From: Verrucomicrobiota bacterium
GTDB taxonomy: Bacteria; Verrucomicrobiota; Verrucomicrobiia; Opitutales; Oceanipulchritudinaceae
Reading direction: 5' to 3'
DNA: 64,000 bases
Assembly: GCA_021208135.1 (NCBI GenBank)
Contig: JAJOKB010000069.1
Coordinates: 1-64,000 of the forward strand
The stretch's first letter is position 1, and every line of letters starts with the position of its first letter. This document shows positions 54,235 through 64,000 of this stretch, one piece after another. Position numbers and translations under genes: made by a program. The notes beneath the pieces are model-generated. The model did not search any database. It was given only the letters and a program-made list of their open reading frames with translations, and was not told the DNA's origin.

Positions 54235-54942
54235 ATGGCCTCTGAGGACACCAGCCCAGCTCCTGGCCTGTACTTGGTAGCCACACCTATCGGCAACCTG
54301 TCCGATTGGACTCCCAGAGCACAATGCATTGTGCAACAGGCTGATTATATTGCCTGTGAGGACACCCGGCACAGCTCTCGATTGTTTCAGAACCTGGAAC
54401 TGAAGGCACACCCGCAAGCCTACCACGAACACAATGAACAGCAACAAGCGCCTAAATTGGCCGACGCAGTTGCTTCAGGTAAAGTAGTGGCTTTGTTGAC
54501 GGATGCAGGAACCCCAGGTATCAGTGATCCGGGATTTAGGGTTGTACGCGAGTGCAGGGCCCGCGGTTTGCCGGTGTTTTCGGTACCGGGACCCGTGGCG
54601 TTTGCCGTAGCGTGGAGCATATCAGGATTGCCCACTGACAGCTTGCTGTTTTTAGGGTTTTTACCGCCCAAAACGGCCGCGCGACAAAGAATTTTTGCTC
54701 AACACAAAGAATCGACTGCCACCATTGCCTTCTACGAATCCACCCATCGCATTGCCAAATGCATCAATGATATCATTACTGTTCTTGGGCCGGAACGCTG
54801 CATTTGCCTGGCGCGTGAACTCACTAAATTGCATGAGACGGTGCTCACCGGACCAGCTGGGGAGGTACAAGCACAATTTGAAAAGATCAGCAGCAAAGGT
54901 GAATTTGTCGTTCTGATCGCCAAGGAAGGATTTTCATTGTGA
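54235..54942 (+). CDS. rsmI: 16S rRNA (cytidine(1402)-2'-O)-methyltransferase
   Basis: GLYLVATPIGNLSDWTPRAQCIVQQADYIACEDTRHSSRLF; VALLTDAGTPGISDPGFRVVRECRARGLPVFSVPGP; LLFLGFLPPK. Confidence 0.95.
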   Translation: MASEDTSPAPGLYLVATPIGNLSDWTPRAQCIVQQADYIACEDTRHSSRLFQNLELKAHPQAYHEHNEQQQAPKLADAVASGKVVALLTDAGTPGISDPGFRVVRECRARGLPVFSVPGPVAFAVAWSISGLPTDSLLFLGFLPPKTAARQRIFAQHKESTATIAFYESTHRIAKCINDIITVLGPERCICLARELTKLHETVLTGPAGEVQAQFEKISSKGEFVVLIAKEGFSL

Positions 54943-55841
54943 GATCCTTGAGGGCAGTGATCGATATTGGCAGCAATTCGATCAAATATTTGGTTGGTTC
55001 AATCGACTCAACCGGTGCCGTGCAAGTAAAAGCTGAGCGGGTTGAAGAGACCCGCATCAGTACTGGTATCAGCTCTCTGCGTCCGGTCATCAGCGAGCAA
55101 GCCATCTCTGCCGCCAAGGCAACCCTGGCTCAGTTTGCCGATGATCTGCGTAATTTAAACGTTACCGAGGTTATCGTGGTGGCAACGAGTGCGGTGCGCG
55201 ATGCCCTCAATCGGGAAGATTTCGCGCAGATGGTAAGCTCGGTGTGCGGTGTTCCGTTGCGAATTCTCACCGGCGAAGAAGAAGCAAGCTACATCGCCCG
55301 AGGAGTGGCATTGGATCCACAGTTGCAGGGCATGAATGCATTTATTCTGTTTGATTTAGGTGGTGGCAGCCTTGAATTGGGCAGATTTTCAGGTAACCAG
55401 TTGGAGCGCCGGTGTTCTCTCCAATTGGGTGCGGTGCGGCTGAAAGAACTTTTGATTTCGGACCCGAAGGCACCCATCGACTCTTGTCATTTGGCTGAAA
55501 TTGAGGAATACGTCGATATGCAGTTGGAAGCTGAGGCAGTTTATGAAATTTTGCTACCTGACTTGCCATTGATTGGGCTCGGAGGGGCGGTTGCGGTTAC
55601 CTCAGCCATGCTGGACCACATCAGACCGATTCCCCTCAATGAGATTCGGAAAATGCGCTCGCAAGCCGCGACACTACCGCTGCATGAGAGAAAGCATCTG
55701 AAAGGGCTGCCTGAGGCGCGTGCGGACATCATCGTACCCGCAATGATAGTCATTGAGGTGCTCATGACCAGAGTGCGGGCTACTACCCTGACCTTTTCGC
55801 GCTATAATTTGCGCTATGGGCTACTGGCAGGAAGACCCTAA
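54939..55841 (+). CDS. Ppx/GppA family phosphatase
   Basis: AVIDIGSNSIKYLVGSID; VVATSAVRDALNREDF; ILTGEEEASYIARGVALD; FDLGGGSLEL. Confidence 0.93.
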   Translation: MRSLRAVIDIGSNSIKYLVGSIDSTGAVQVKAERVEETRISTGISSLRPVISEQAISAAKATLAQFADDLRNLNVTEVIVVATSAVRDALNREDFAQMVSSVCGVPLRILTGEEEASYIARGVALDPQLQGMNAFILFDLGGGSLELGRFSGNQLERRCSLQLGAVRLKELLISDPKAPIDSCHLAEIEEYVDMQLEAEAVYEILLPDLPLIGLGGAVAVTSAMLDHIRPIPLNEIRKMRSQAATLPLHERKHLKGLPEARADIIVPAMIVIEVLMTRVRATTLTFSRYNLRYGLLAGRP

Positions 55842-55861
55842 GCTTGACGCATTTGGACAGA

Positions 55862-57058
55862 TCAGAAAACCCGTGTCCAAAGCACCTTGAGATAGCGGGT
55901 ATCCAAGGCACTGGACCATACCGGGTGATCTGCTCCGGCACCAGTGTAATCCAGTATCTGCAACCGCCGCCCCAACCGGTGTACCGCCTTGATGACGGTC
56001 ATTTGGAATAAATCCATACTGAGCAACCCCGAACAGGAACAGGTTACCAGAAGACCGCCAGGAGCTACCAACTGAGCTGCCAGTTTATTCAGATCATTAT
56101 ACTTACCAATGGCCTCACGCTCGCCATCGCGTGATAACCAAAACTTTGGCGGATCGCAGATAACAACGTCCCACTGGTTGTTATTTTCAACCATTTGACG
56201 CGCATAAGAAAACGCATCCGCATGCACCCATTTTATCCGAGCCTGATTCAAGTTGGCGTTGCGCTTGGCTACCGCGATGGCTGCTTCATCCAAATCAACC
56301 CCGGTTACCTCAGCTGCCTGGCCTCCCAGTTTGGCGGAAAGTGCGAATCCCCCCGAATAACAGCATAAATCCAGCACTCGTTTTCCTTGGCAAAACGGAA
56401 TCAATTTTTTGCGATTCTCCCGCTGGTCGCAAAAGAAGCCGGTTTTATGACCAGTGCTGAAGTCAACCCAGTATCTGATACCGTTCTCCGTTATCTTGAT
56501 CTTATCTGGAAAAGGATCGGAAACCACAGGTTGTACCTTTTTAAGTTTTTCCTTGGCCGCTATATCGGACGGCATACTGAAGTGGTGGAATCGCGTTCCC
56601 AACCTCTGATGCAGAACCGGAATCCAATTGGGGATGCGCCGCCAAAGTGCCTTGGAGAACACTTCCCCAACAACACAATCCCTAAATTTGTCGATAGTGC
56701 AGCCGCTCAAACCGTCACCCTCGCCGTGAATGACACGAAAGGCATCCGTACTGGCATCCAGGTTAAGATCTTTGCAGCGAAGATCCATGGCCCGGTGCAA
56801 CCTTTGGATAAAAAAATTGTCATCCAACACTTCATCTGGATCGGTGCTGTAAACCCTGACTGCGATAGTCGCTTTTTGGTTCCACAAGCCAGTGCCTAAA
56901 TACTGACCTTCCTTGCTGTACAGCATGACCTCATCGCCGTCCCGTGCCAGCGGATCCACCTTCTTGATCATACCGTCAAAGACGGCCGGATGAAAAGTTA
57001 CAGAACGCATCAACGCCCAAGGAGCGCGATTGCCGGTGATTAGAGGGGCATCAGCCAT
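55862..57058 (-). CDS. Class I SAM-dependent rRNA methyltransferase, RlmI-like
   Basis: VIHGEGDGLSGCTIDKF; HKTGFFCDQRENRKKL; GKRVLDLCCYSGGFALSA; WDVVICDPPKFWLSRDGEREAIGKYNDLNKLA; LLVTCSCSGL. Confidence 0.93.
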   Translation of the reverse strand: MADAPLITGNRAPWALMRSVTFHPAVFDGMIKKVDPLARDGDEVMLYSKEGQYLGTGLWNQKATIAVRVYSTDPDEVLDDNFFIQRLHRAMDLRCKDLNLDASTDAFRVIHGEGDGLSGCTIDKFRDCVVGEVFSKALWRRIPNWIPVLHQRLGTRFHHFSMPSDIAAKEKLKKVQPVVSDPFPDKIKITENGIRYWVDFSTGHKTGFFCDQRENRKKLIPFCQGKRVLDLCCYSGGFALSAKLGGQAAEVTGVDLDEAAIAVAKRNANLNQARIKWVHADAFSYARQMVENNNQWDVVICDPPKFWLSRDGEREAIGKYNDLNKLAAQLVAPGGLLVTCSCSGLLSMDLFQMTVIKAVHRLGRRLQILDYTGAGADHPVWSSALDTRYLKVLWTRVF

Positions 57059-57064
57059 ATTAGT

Positions 57065-57484
57065 TATGGATCAAGATTTTTCAAAGTACCATCAGCAGCC
57101 AAACTGCGGTAGTAACAAGTTTTGCGATTTTTGCCGAACTGATTGGTCGTGTGACACACACCCCCCAGCATTGGGTTCAACCAAATAAAGGATGGAGTTT
57201 TGTTCGCAATTGATGCGCACGTCGATCAATGGCATGGCATGACCGCTGGTTGCGCCCTTGCGCCATAACTCGTTGCGACTGGTACTCCAAAACACCGCAA
57301 TTTTTTCGGCAAAGGCCGTCCGTAAAGCGTATTCATTGACGTAACCAAGCATCAATACCGCGCCGCTGTTGGCATCCTGAACAACAACGGGAATGACAGC
57401 CTCACTGCCCTGCCCTATGGATTGCAGTTTGTGAAAATCCAATGGGAAAGCAGGTTTATAGACAGTCGATGGAGGAAGGCTCAT
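57065..57484 (-). CDS. hisI: Phosphoribosyl-AMP cyclohydrolase (frameshift at C6 57161-57166)
   Basis: VIPVVVQDANSGAVLMLGYVNEYALRTAFAEKIAVFWSTSRNELWRKGATSGH. Removing one base restores EPNAGGVCHTTNQFGKNRKTCYYRSLAADGTLKNLDP*. Confidence 0.93.
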
Positions 57485-57571
57485 TGTGCTTGGCGCAAAA
57501 GTTGAATATGGACGCTAGAAATCAAACCATTAACATGGCTGGTGTAAACACCGGAACAAGGTGAATAAAAT

Positions 57572-58457
57572 TTATGCCCACCACAACCCCAGGACTTGCA
57601 GGATCGCAAAAACCACTAGAACAGCTGCGGTCAGGGCTAATTGTTGATTATAATCTGTTGAATCAGAGCAGCGAGGCAACCTCAGTGCGAGTCGCACGAA
57701 ATGGCAATAGCATCAGCGGTAACAGAACCGGATTACCCATTCCGAGATACCACAATCCCAGAGGTGCCAATTGGGCACCTAACAGCAGAACGGCATACTC
57801 CCACTCAACAAATCGAGGTCCAAACCGTACCGCCAGAGTGCGTTGCCAACCTTTTTTATCCGTTGACCAGTCGCGACGATTATTGACTACCAGAATGGCT
57901 GTGGCGAGGGCCCCGGCCGCCCAGGCAAGCAGTGCCGCATGAAACCACCATTGGATCCATGCAGCGCCTGCCTGAAGGTAAAAACTGACCATCACAGCCA
58001 CCCCTCCAAAGAAAATCAGGACAAAAATATCACCCAGTCCATTGTAGCCGAGCGGATAAGGTCCACCGGTGTAGGCATAGCCACAGGCTACACTCAACAC
58101 GCCTACCACAATCAGCCACCAACCGCCATACGGCAGCAATCCAAGACCCACCATGAATGCCAGCGCGAACACGGCTGCCGTAGCGCGTTGCATCGCACTA
58201 GGTGCTATCCAGCCAGATGCGACCGCCCGTGCAGGCCCAATACGCTCATCGGTGTCCGCACCCTTCACGAAATCAAAATAGTCATTGGCGAAGTTAGTGC
58301 CGATCTGGATCAACAGGGAGAACAACAGACACAACAAAAATGGGACTGGGTCAAAGTCGGCTACTTCACCTGCCAGCGCACCTGCGAGGACGACTGGTAC
58401 CGCAGCAGCCGGAAGTGTTTTTGGCCGGGCGGCCAATAGCCAATATTTTAACGGCAT
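57572..58457 (-). CDS. menA: 1,4-dihydroxy-2-naphthoate polyprenyltransferase (3' frameshift near 57665)
   Basis: WLLAARPKTLPAAAVPVVLAGALAG; IQIGTNFANDYFDFVKGADTDERIGPARAVASGW; LVVNNRRDWSTDKKGWQRTLAVRFG. Confidence 0.92.
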
Positions 58458-59964
58458 CGCCTGTTATCATTGCAGAGGGCATCCCGCCATACCACCATCG
58501 AAGATGCATCCGCTGAGTATGGCACCAACTCCGGCTCACTGGCGACCAGATTACGTCCGCCAATGGCAACCTCGGCATCGCGCGACCACAAAATCTGGTA
58601 TCCAACTTTGTGTTCGCCACTGCGAATTGCGGCCTGATTTCCATTCCAGAAAGGAGATAATGCGGCATTGTCAGACTCAAACATGTTCCAAGCTGGAGCA
58701 GGAAAAACCGGCCAATTGACACGCAATCCCGACACCTCCACGTCCCGGGCATGTTGCACCACAAACACCGCATTGGCAGATCTGGCGTCGGCGAAATCGC
58801 CTGGGATAAATCCAGTGGATTGCGCATTGCGGAAGGGAGTAGCGTCGTCCAGCACAACATACCGTATCCTGATATCTTGGAACCGCACGCTTTCGATAGG
58901 CTGATCGGGCTTGCCAATAATCGTGATACGACCGTCAGAAACTATATCCAATCCGCTGAAGGTAACATCGCGGATGCGGCTTGGACGCGTCAGCGGACGA
59001 TCCTTGCCATAATCCTGGTGCTCTGGCGGCAATAGGCCCTTAAATACGTTGGGGCGATCCAGTTGAATAACTTCGATAATGCGCGTTGCTGGCCAACCGC
59101 CATCGGTCACTGCCACGATATTACTGATGCGAACCCGCTCAATGGTACAGCCTTCCACGGCGCGCAAATCAAAGGCACGCGTACACCGTGGAATAACCAG
59201 ATTTGTGATGACAATATCCCTGAAATCCTCCCTGGATTCATAGCCAATGCGCACGCCAACACAACTGGTGCGCAGGATGCAGTCACTGATGGTTATGCGT
59301 TCGCAGGAGGTGCTGTACTCGCTGGTTTTGAGCGCGATGGCATCATCGGCGCACGAGACATCACAGCCATGGATAATGACGTCCTGGCAACCGGTTAAAT
59401 CTATGCCATCACAATTAGGCCCAAAGAATGTGCTGCGAATGGTGATGCCCTCGATCCGCATATGCTTGCAGTCGTGGCCGTGCAAAGTCCATCCCGCCGA
59501 TTCTTCGATCCAGACCCTCTCGACCAGAACATGTTTGCAGCGAACGAGTTCCACCATTGGGCTGACACGGTGCAGCTTCTCGCGCCAAAAATGCCATTGG
59601 TGTGGGCGTTCCGCTTGCCAAAAGGCCGGACCGTTACCCTTTATTTTTCCCAGGGCCAGTAATGGCGATATGCTCGCAATCTTCGAGCTAACACCAAATG
59701 CCAGGGGGTGATGTCATTATGATGGCCCCACACCCGGGTTGCATAGTCTTCCAGGCGGGTAGAGCCCAACAGTACGGCATTGTGTGTCAAATGAAGCTCA
59801 ACATTGGAGAGCAATTGCACCGTTCCCGTCAGGAAGGTGCCGTTGGGGACGACCACCCTGCCGCCACCTGCATCGTGTGCGGCTTGAATGGCGGCATTGA
59901 AGGCAGTCGTGTTGAGGGTGGTTCCGTCGCCTTTCGCGCCGAAATCAGTGATAAAAAAGTCCAT
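58448..59964 (-). CDS. Glycoside hydrolase family 28 (polygalacturonase-like), no signal peptide (frameshift near 59600-59660)
   Basis: ITDFGAKGDGTTLNTTAFNAAIQAAHDAGGGRVVVPNGTFLTGTVQLLSNVELHL; CDGIDLTGCQDVIIHGCDVSCADDAIALKTS; SCVGVRIGYES. Confidence 0.88.
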
Positions 59965-60005
59965 TGTTTGTGTAGGTGGGTAATGGGATTGGGGTGGGAT
60001 AAAAA

Positions 60006-61353
60006 TCAGTCGGCTGCCGTTTTCACCAACAAGTTGCCACTGTACGGAGCATCAGCCCGAACAGGCAACCAGGTCGAAGTGTCATCACTGGGAGGATTAA
60101 CGACTACATTGTCAAAATGAACACCTTTGGCGCCTTCGATGGAAACCGCTGCCGGTTGGCGACTGAATGCGCGGCCCCAAGGGGTGTCTTCACTCAATGG
60201 AGTGCATTCTGGAATCTCCAGTCCAGCGACATGCGGGCGCACATCAAAAATCTCGGATGACCAGGGGGTGGAACGGGCAATATCCACGGTCACATCCGAC
60301 AAAGTTAACTGCTCAATTTTCCCGGCAGGCGAAGCGTACACTACGATCCCGTTCTCGCCGCGACAGCGGATATTGTTAAAACTGATACGTCTGATTGACC
60401 CAACTGTAGTGGCAGGATTACGCCGATGCGCAGTCACATAAATGGGTTCCGCTGCTCCCCACCACATGGGATCATGACGCACGGTGTGAACATCAATATC
60501 TTCGAAGTGAACATCTTCAACGTCGCCGCAATCGCGCAGCTGTATCGCCAAGCCGCGATTGCTGTGTTCAATCGTGCAACGTTCAACACGGATGCGTCGA
60601 AAAGCATTGCAGGATTCCGATCCAATTTTGAACGCCGAGGATGCACTGCGCAGGTAGCAATCCGTTATCGAAATGTCTTCGCAGTCACCGTAACTGATAA
60701 AGGGTGCGGTGTTTTTCAATACTACGCAGTCATCAGCAGCAACAATGTGGCACCGCTCAATACGCACATTCTTGCAATGGTCAGGATCAATGCCGTCCGC
60801 ATTGGGAAATCGCAAATCATTGTCGATTTTGATATCGTGAACATAAACGTTCGTACAACCGGTAAAATGCAGGGTCCAATTGGCGGCATCCTTGAACAAC
60901 AAGTCTCGTACTTCCATACCATGGACGTTTTCAAAGCAGGTCATGGCCGGGCGCCAACGGACGGTTTTAGTAAACCCTTGCGGGCCTTCCGCTAATGCAA
61001 ATGCAGTACACTGCCCGTCAATCATGCCTTTGCCAGAAAGTGTGATATTCTGCGCATCTTTGCAATGAATCCAGGCACGCTTTTCGGACTCCGGACCAAA
61101 GGTAAACACAAAATATGGAAAATCCTCAACCTGAGTGGCACTCAGCAATGCGGCACCGGCTTCAACATGAAAGTCCAGGTTACTGCACAGGGAAAATGAA
61201 TCCGGCCCGCAAGCGGGTCCCTGAGGGAATCAAAACCCTTCCGCCGCCCGCTGCATTACAGGCGTCAACAGCGCGTTGAATAGCAGGGGCATCATTGGCA
61301 ATTCCATCGGCAACCGGACCATAATCCAGCACGGAAAAAACTTTCAAACTCAT
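60006..61353 (-). CDS. Glycoside hydrolase family 28-like protein, no signal peptide (frameshift near 61185)
   Basis: N-terminus MSLKVFSVLDYGPVADGIANDAPAIQRAVDACNAAGGGRVLIPSGTRLRAGFI; NADGIDPDHCKNVRIERCHIVAADDCVVLKN; ASSAFKIGSESCNAFRRIRVERCTI. Confidence 0.87.
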
Positions 61354-62555
61354 GCCTGCACCTCAACATCGTATCCGAAGTCCTGCTCTGGATTCGTCTC
61401 CGCTTCATAGTCAACACCGGCAAGTCCGAAGCCAAACAATTTCAGGAAGTTGCTCTGGTAGCCCGCAAAATCTGTCAATTCCTCCAGGTTTGCACTGGCC
61501 ACCTGGGGCCAAATAGCTGCAACTTCAGCCTGTATGTCAGGAAGCATTCCTAACTCATCCATGCGCACACGCCCGCTATCATCAAATTCAAGAAACCCGT
61601 CATTGTACATCTGTTTGCGGAACAGGCGGTCCAACTGCTGAATACAATCCTCGTGCAATCCCTTTTCCTTCATAACCTTAAAGAGAATGGATATGTACAG
61701 CGGCACCACGGGAATGGCACTGCTGGCCTGGGTGACAACCGCCTTATTCACTGAAACAAATGCCCGACCTCTGTTAACCTTCAATGAGGCGTCGATACGC
61801 GCTCCAGTTGCGCGTAAATGTTTCTTGGCCGCACCAATGCTGCCGTTGGTGTACACTGGCCATGTGATTTCAGGTCCAATGTAGTCAAAGGCAACGGAGG
61901 TACAACCATCCGCCAGCACACCAGCCTGCTCCAGAGCCGACATCCACAACTCCCAATCTTCTCCACCCATCACTTTGACTGTGGCAGCGACTTCTTCCTC
62001 CGTTGCCGGTTCAATAGTTATCGGTGCTACCACCTTGCGGTCAGTATCCAGGTTGTTCGCCGTGTAGGGTGCCCCAATAGGTTTCAGCACACTGCGATAA
62101 GTTTCCCCTGTTTTGGGATCCGTGCGGCGCGGTGAGGCCAAACTGTAAACTACCAGATCAATTTTGCCCATTTCCTTCTGGATGATATCGACCACCCTGT
62201 GCTTAACGGCATCGGAAAAGGCGTCGCCATTCACCGATCTGGCGTACAACCCTGCCTCCTTCGCCTTGCGCTCAAAGGCTACGGAATTATACCATCCCGC
62301 GGATGCTGGCTTCCCATTGCTTGAACCGCGCTCAAAAAAGACGCCCAATGTAGAGGCCCTGGATCCAAATGCCGCTGCAATTCGGGCCGCCAAACCATAC
62401 CCCGTGGATGAGCCTATAACCAATACGTTCTTCGGACCATCCTTGATCGGACCCCCTGACAAAACGTGGTCTATTTGCTCCTGAACGTGAGCAGCACATC
62501 CTTCAGGGTGTGCAGTGATACAGATGAAGCCGCGAATTTTGGGTTTTATTATCAT
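61350..62555 (-). CDS. fabV: Trans-2-enoyl-CoA/ACP reductase (NADH)
   Basis: MIIKPKIRGFICITAHPEGCAAHVQEQIDHV; NVLVIGSSTGYGLAARIAAAFG; KIDLVVYSLASPRRTDPKTGETYRSVLKPIG. Confidence 0.95.
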   Translation of the reverse strand: MIIKPKIRGFICITAHPEGCAAHVQEQIDHVLSGGPIKDGPKNVLVIGSSTGYGLAARIAAAFGSRASTLGVFFERGSSNGKPASAGWYNSVAFERKAKEAGLYARSVNGDAFSDAVKHRVVDIIQKEMGKIDLVVYSLASPRRTDPKTGETYRSVLKPIGAPYTANNLDTDRKVVAPITIEPATEEEVAATVKVMGGEDWELWMSALEQAGVLADGCTSVAFDYIGPEITWPVYTNGSIGAAKKHLRATGARIDASLKVNRGRAFVSVNKAVVTQASSAIPVVPLYISILFKVMKEKGLHEDCIQQLDRLFRKQMYNDGFLEFDDSGRVRMDELGMLPDIQAEVAAIWPQVASANLEELTDFAGYQSNFLKLFGFGLAGVDYEAETNPEQDFGYDVEVQA

Positions 62556-62694
62556 GCTGGATATTTTTGAAATTAAAACCCGTCACCTTAGCACTCAGAT
62601 CTCATACAGCAAAGCAAAACATTCTCCCCAGTATAACGTTTTATCCGCTATCACCAACCTGGCAGTCATAGCCTCTGTTGTTCATCTTTTGCCA

Positions 62695-63393
62695 TTAATT
62701 TCCGGTCAACCTGGCATCAATAAACTTCTGCAGATTTAAAATAAAGTCATCCACAGCCTCCTCCTTGAATACGGCGACCAGTTCAGGCTTGGACGCCAGA
62801 TCTTCCGGAAATGCAGTCAATGTGGATGCCCCGCTGAGGGGCAGATTCAGCAACAATTTGCCGTCCGGCAATACCAACTGCACCCGTCCGGTAATTTCAT
62901 AAAGCAAATCGGTGGCATCATTTTTCGCCGTAGGAGAACGCACAAATCCAACCTTGAGGATTTCCACATTGAAAAAGGATGTCGGTTCTTCGCTGATGCG
63001 GCTGGCAAAAAATTCGTGCTCGCTGAGAAAGACTTTCATTTTGTCTTTCAGCAAAGCCTCAGGCGTTTCCGCGTACAGCAAATCGATGTCCTCGGTAAAT
63101 TCCCCGTACAGGGCCTCATAACTGCTCTTTTGCCGCGCCTTGACAGTGGCATCAACGGCAGAGCCTATCAAGGCCGGTATCAAACCTCCACCAGTTGCGA
63201 TAGGTATAGCCGCAACCATCGCCGACGTTCTTGTCGGATCCGGAGAGTGGTAAGCCAATTCCTGCGTTTCCACCTTGCCAACACCAATCTGACTCAACTG
63301 CGACTTCTGCCCATCCGTCCAGGTTGTTCTGCATCCACTTAAAAGAACGCATAGCGTGATTATCGGTACCCATACCTTTATTTTGATTCTCAT
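62695..63393 (-). CDS. Putative lipoprotein, hypothetical
   Basis: MRIKIKVWVPIITLCVLLSGCRTTW has a lipobox LSGC. Confidence 0.7.
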   Translation of the reverse strand: MRIKIKVWVPIITLCVLLSGCRTTWTDGQKSQLSQIGVGKVETQELAYHSPDPTRTSAMVAAIPIATGGGLIPALIGSAVDATVKARQKSSYEALYGEFTEDIDLLYAETPEALLKDKMKVFLSEHEFFASRISEEPTSFFNVEILKVGFVRSPTAKNDATDLLYEITGRVQLVLPDGKLLLNLPLSGASTLTAFPEDLASKPELVAVFKEEAVDDFILNLQKFIDARLTGN

Positions 63394-63688
63394 ATTACTC
63401 CGTGCTCGTTGTTGAAATCGAAAATTATGGTGCTGAATTTTAAGATTCAACAATTATTATTGTAAATATGAAGCGGTGCATCGAGCTTGTTCCGTAACCC
63501 TGAAGCACGGAGCCTCGCTCCTTTTTAAACGCGCTGATCGTCATCTTGCCTCATCGTGATTTAACCGGATGGAAAAAATGAAAAAAACGCGCAAGGTTGC
63601 ACGAGTACAACCTTGTGCGGCATGCTTTGTGCTAGAAAGTAAATACCACACTCACACGGCTATCCCGCCATCCGGTGGACAAGCAAAC

Positions 63689-64000
63689 ATGAAAAAAAAG
63701 TCTCCGAAATTACTCCCTGGCATTGATATTCACTCTGGCAACTGGACTCTGGTTGTTGAATCAAGCACCTGACGACTCGGTCACAGAAGCGACTCAGGAA
63801 ATTCAGGTACCTCATAAACCCGCGCAGGCTCTGCCTTTATTGGCATCTGAACAGCCTCTGCCACGCGCTTCAAGCGGACTAATCACGGTTCATGCCCATC
63901 CTGCGGCAACGCGTGCAGAGGTAACATTGGTGCAACCCGCTGACTTGCCCTACCCGATCCGCCTGGAAAAATTTTATCGCGCTGATAGTAATGGCGACGA
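63689..64000 (+). CDS. Partial exported/membrane protein, truncated by window edge (frameshift at A8 63692-63699)
   Basis: Removing one A gives MKKSLRNYSLALIFTLATGLWLLNQAPDDSVTEATQEIQVPHKPAQALPLLASEQPLPRASSGLITVHAHPATRAEVTLVQPADLPYPIRLEKFYRADSNGDD. Confidence 0.6.

Noticed and set aside
1-64000. tRNA/rRNA genes, prophage or defence islands
   Set aside because: None could be recognised; intergenic gaps were read for cloverleaf-like sequence without success, but a tRNAscan run would be decisive.

Overview
The window is a dense, mostly minus-strand bacterial region, probably from Verrucomicrobiota (Opitutales/Puniceicoccales-like; this is inferred from gene content and aromatic-rich C-terminal tails, not tested). 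From left to right I see: (i) a CnrYXH-like ECF-sigma/sensor/anti-sigma module upstream of a Cus-type CBA heavy-metal efflux operon; (ii) a small mobile patch with 35-bp repeats, a RAYT remnant cut by an ISL3 element, and an Rpn/PD-(D/E)XK protein with a heptad-repeat tail; (iii) a secreted S8 protease; (iv) a carbohydrate locus with an SGNH esterase, LacI regulator, GH43, tandem secreted paralogs, a TonB receptor, a pectate-lyase-like protein and a sulfatase; (v) a cytoplasmic GH67 alpha-glucuronidase directly downstream of a compact corrinoid methyltransferase operon (corrinoid protein, two UroD-family methyltransferases of which one carries a thioredoxin-like domain, a CobW GTPase, DUF1638, and a RACE/RamA-like activator); (vi) housekeeping genes (asnS, hemC, pgi, rsmI, ppx, hisI, menA, fabV), with two GH28 genes inserted between fabV and menA. 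The most exciting candidate is (iv)+(v): a possible pathway coupling release of 4-O-methyl-glucuronate by GH67 to corrinoid-dependent O-demethylation. A major caveat is that many genes are broken by single-base indels, mostly at homopolymers. These look like sequencing errors rather than biology, so I merged ORF fragments where the restored frame gives a continuous family-typical protein.
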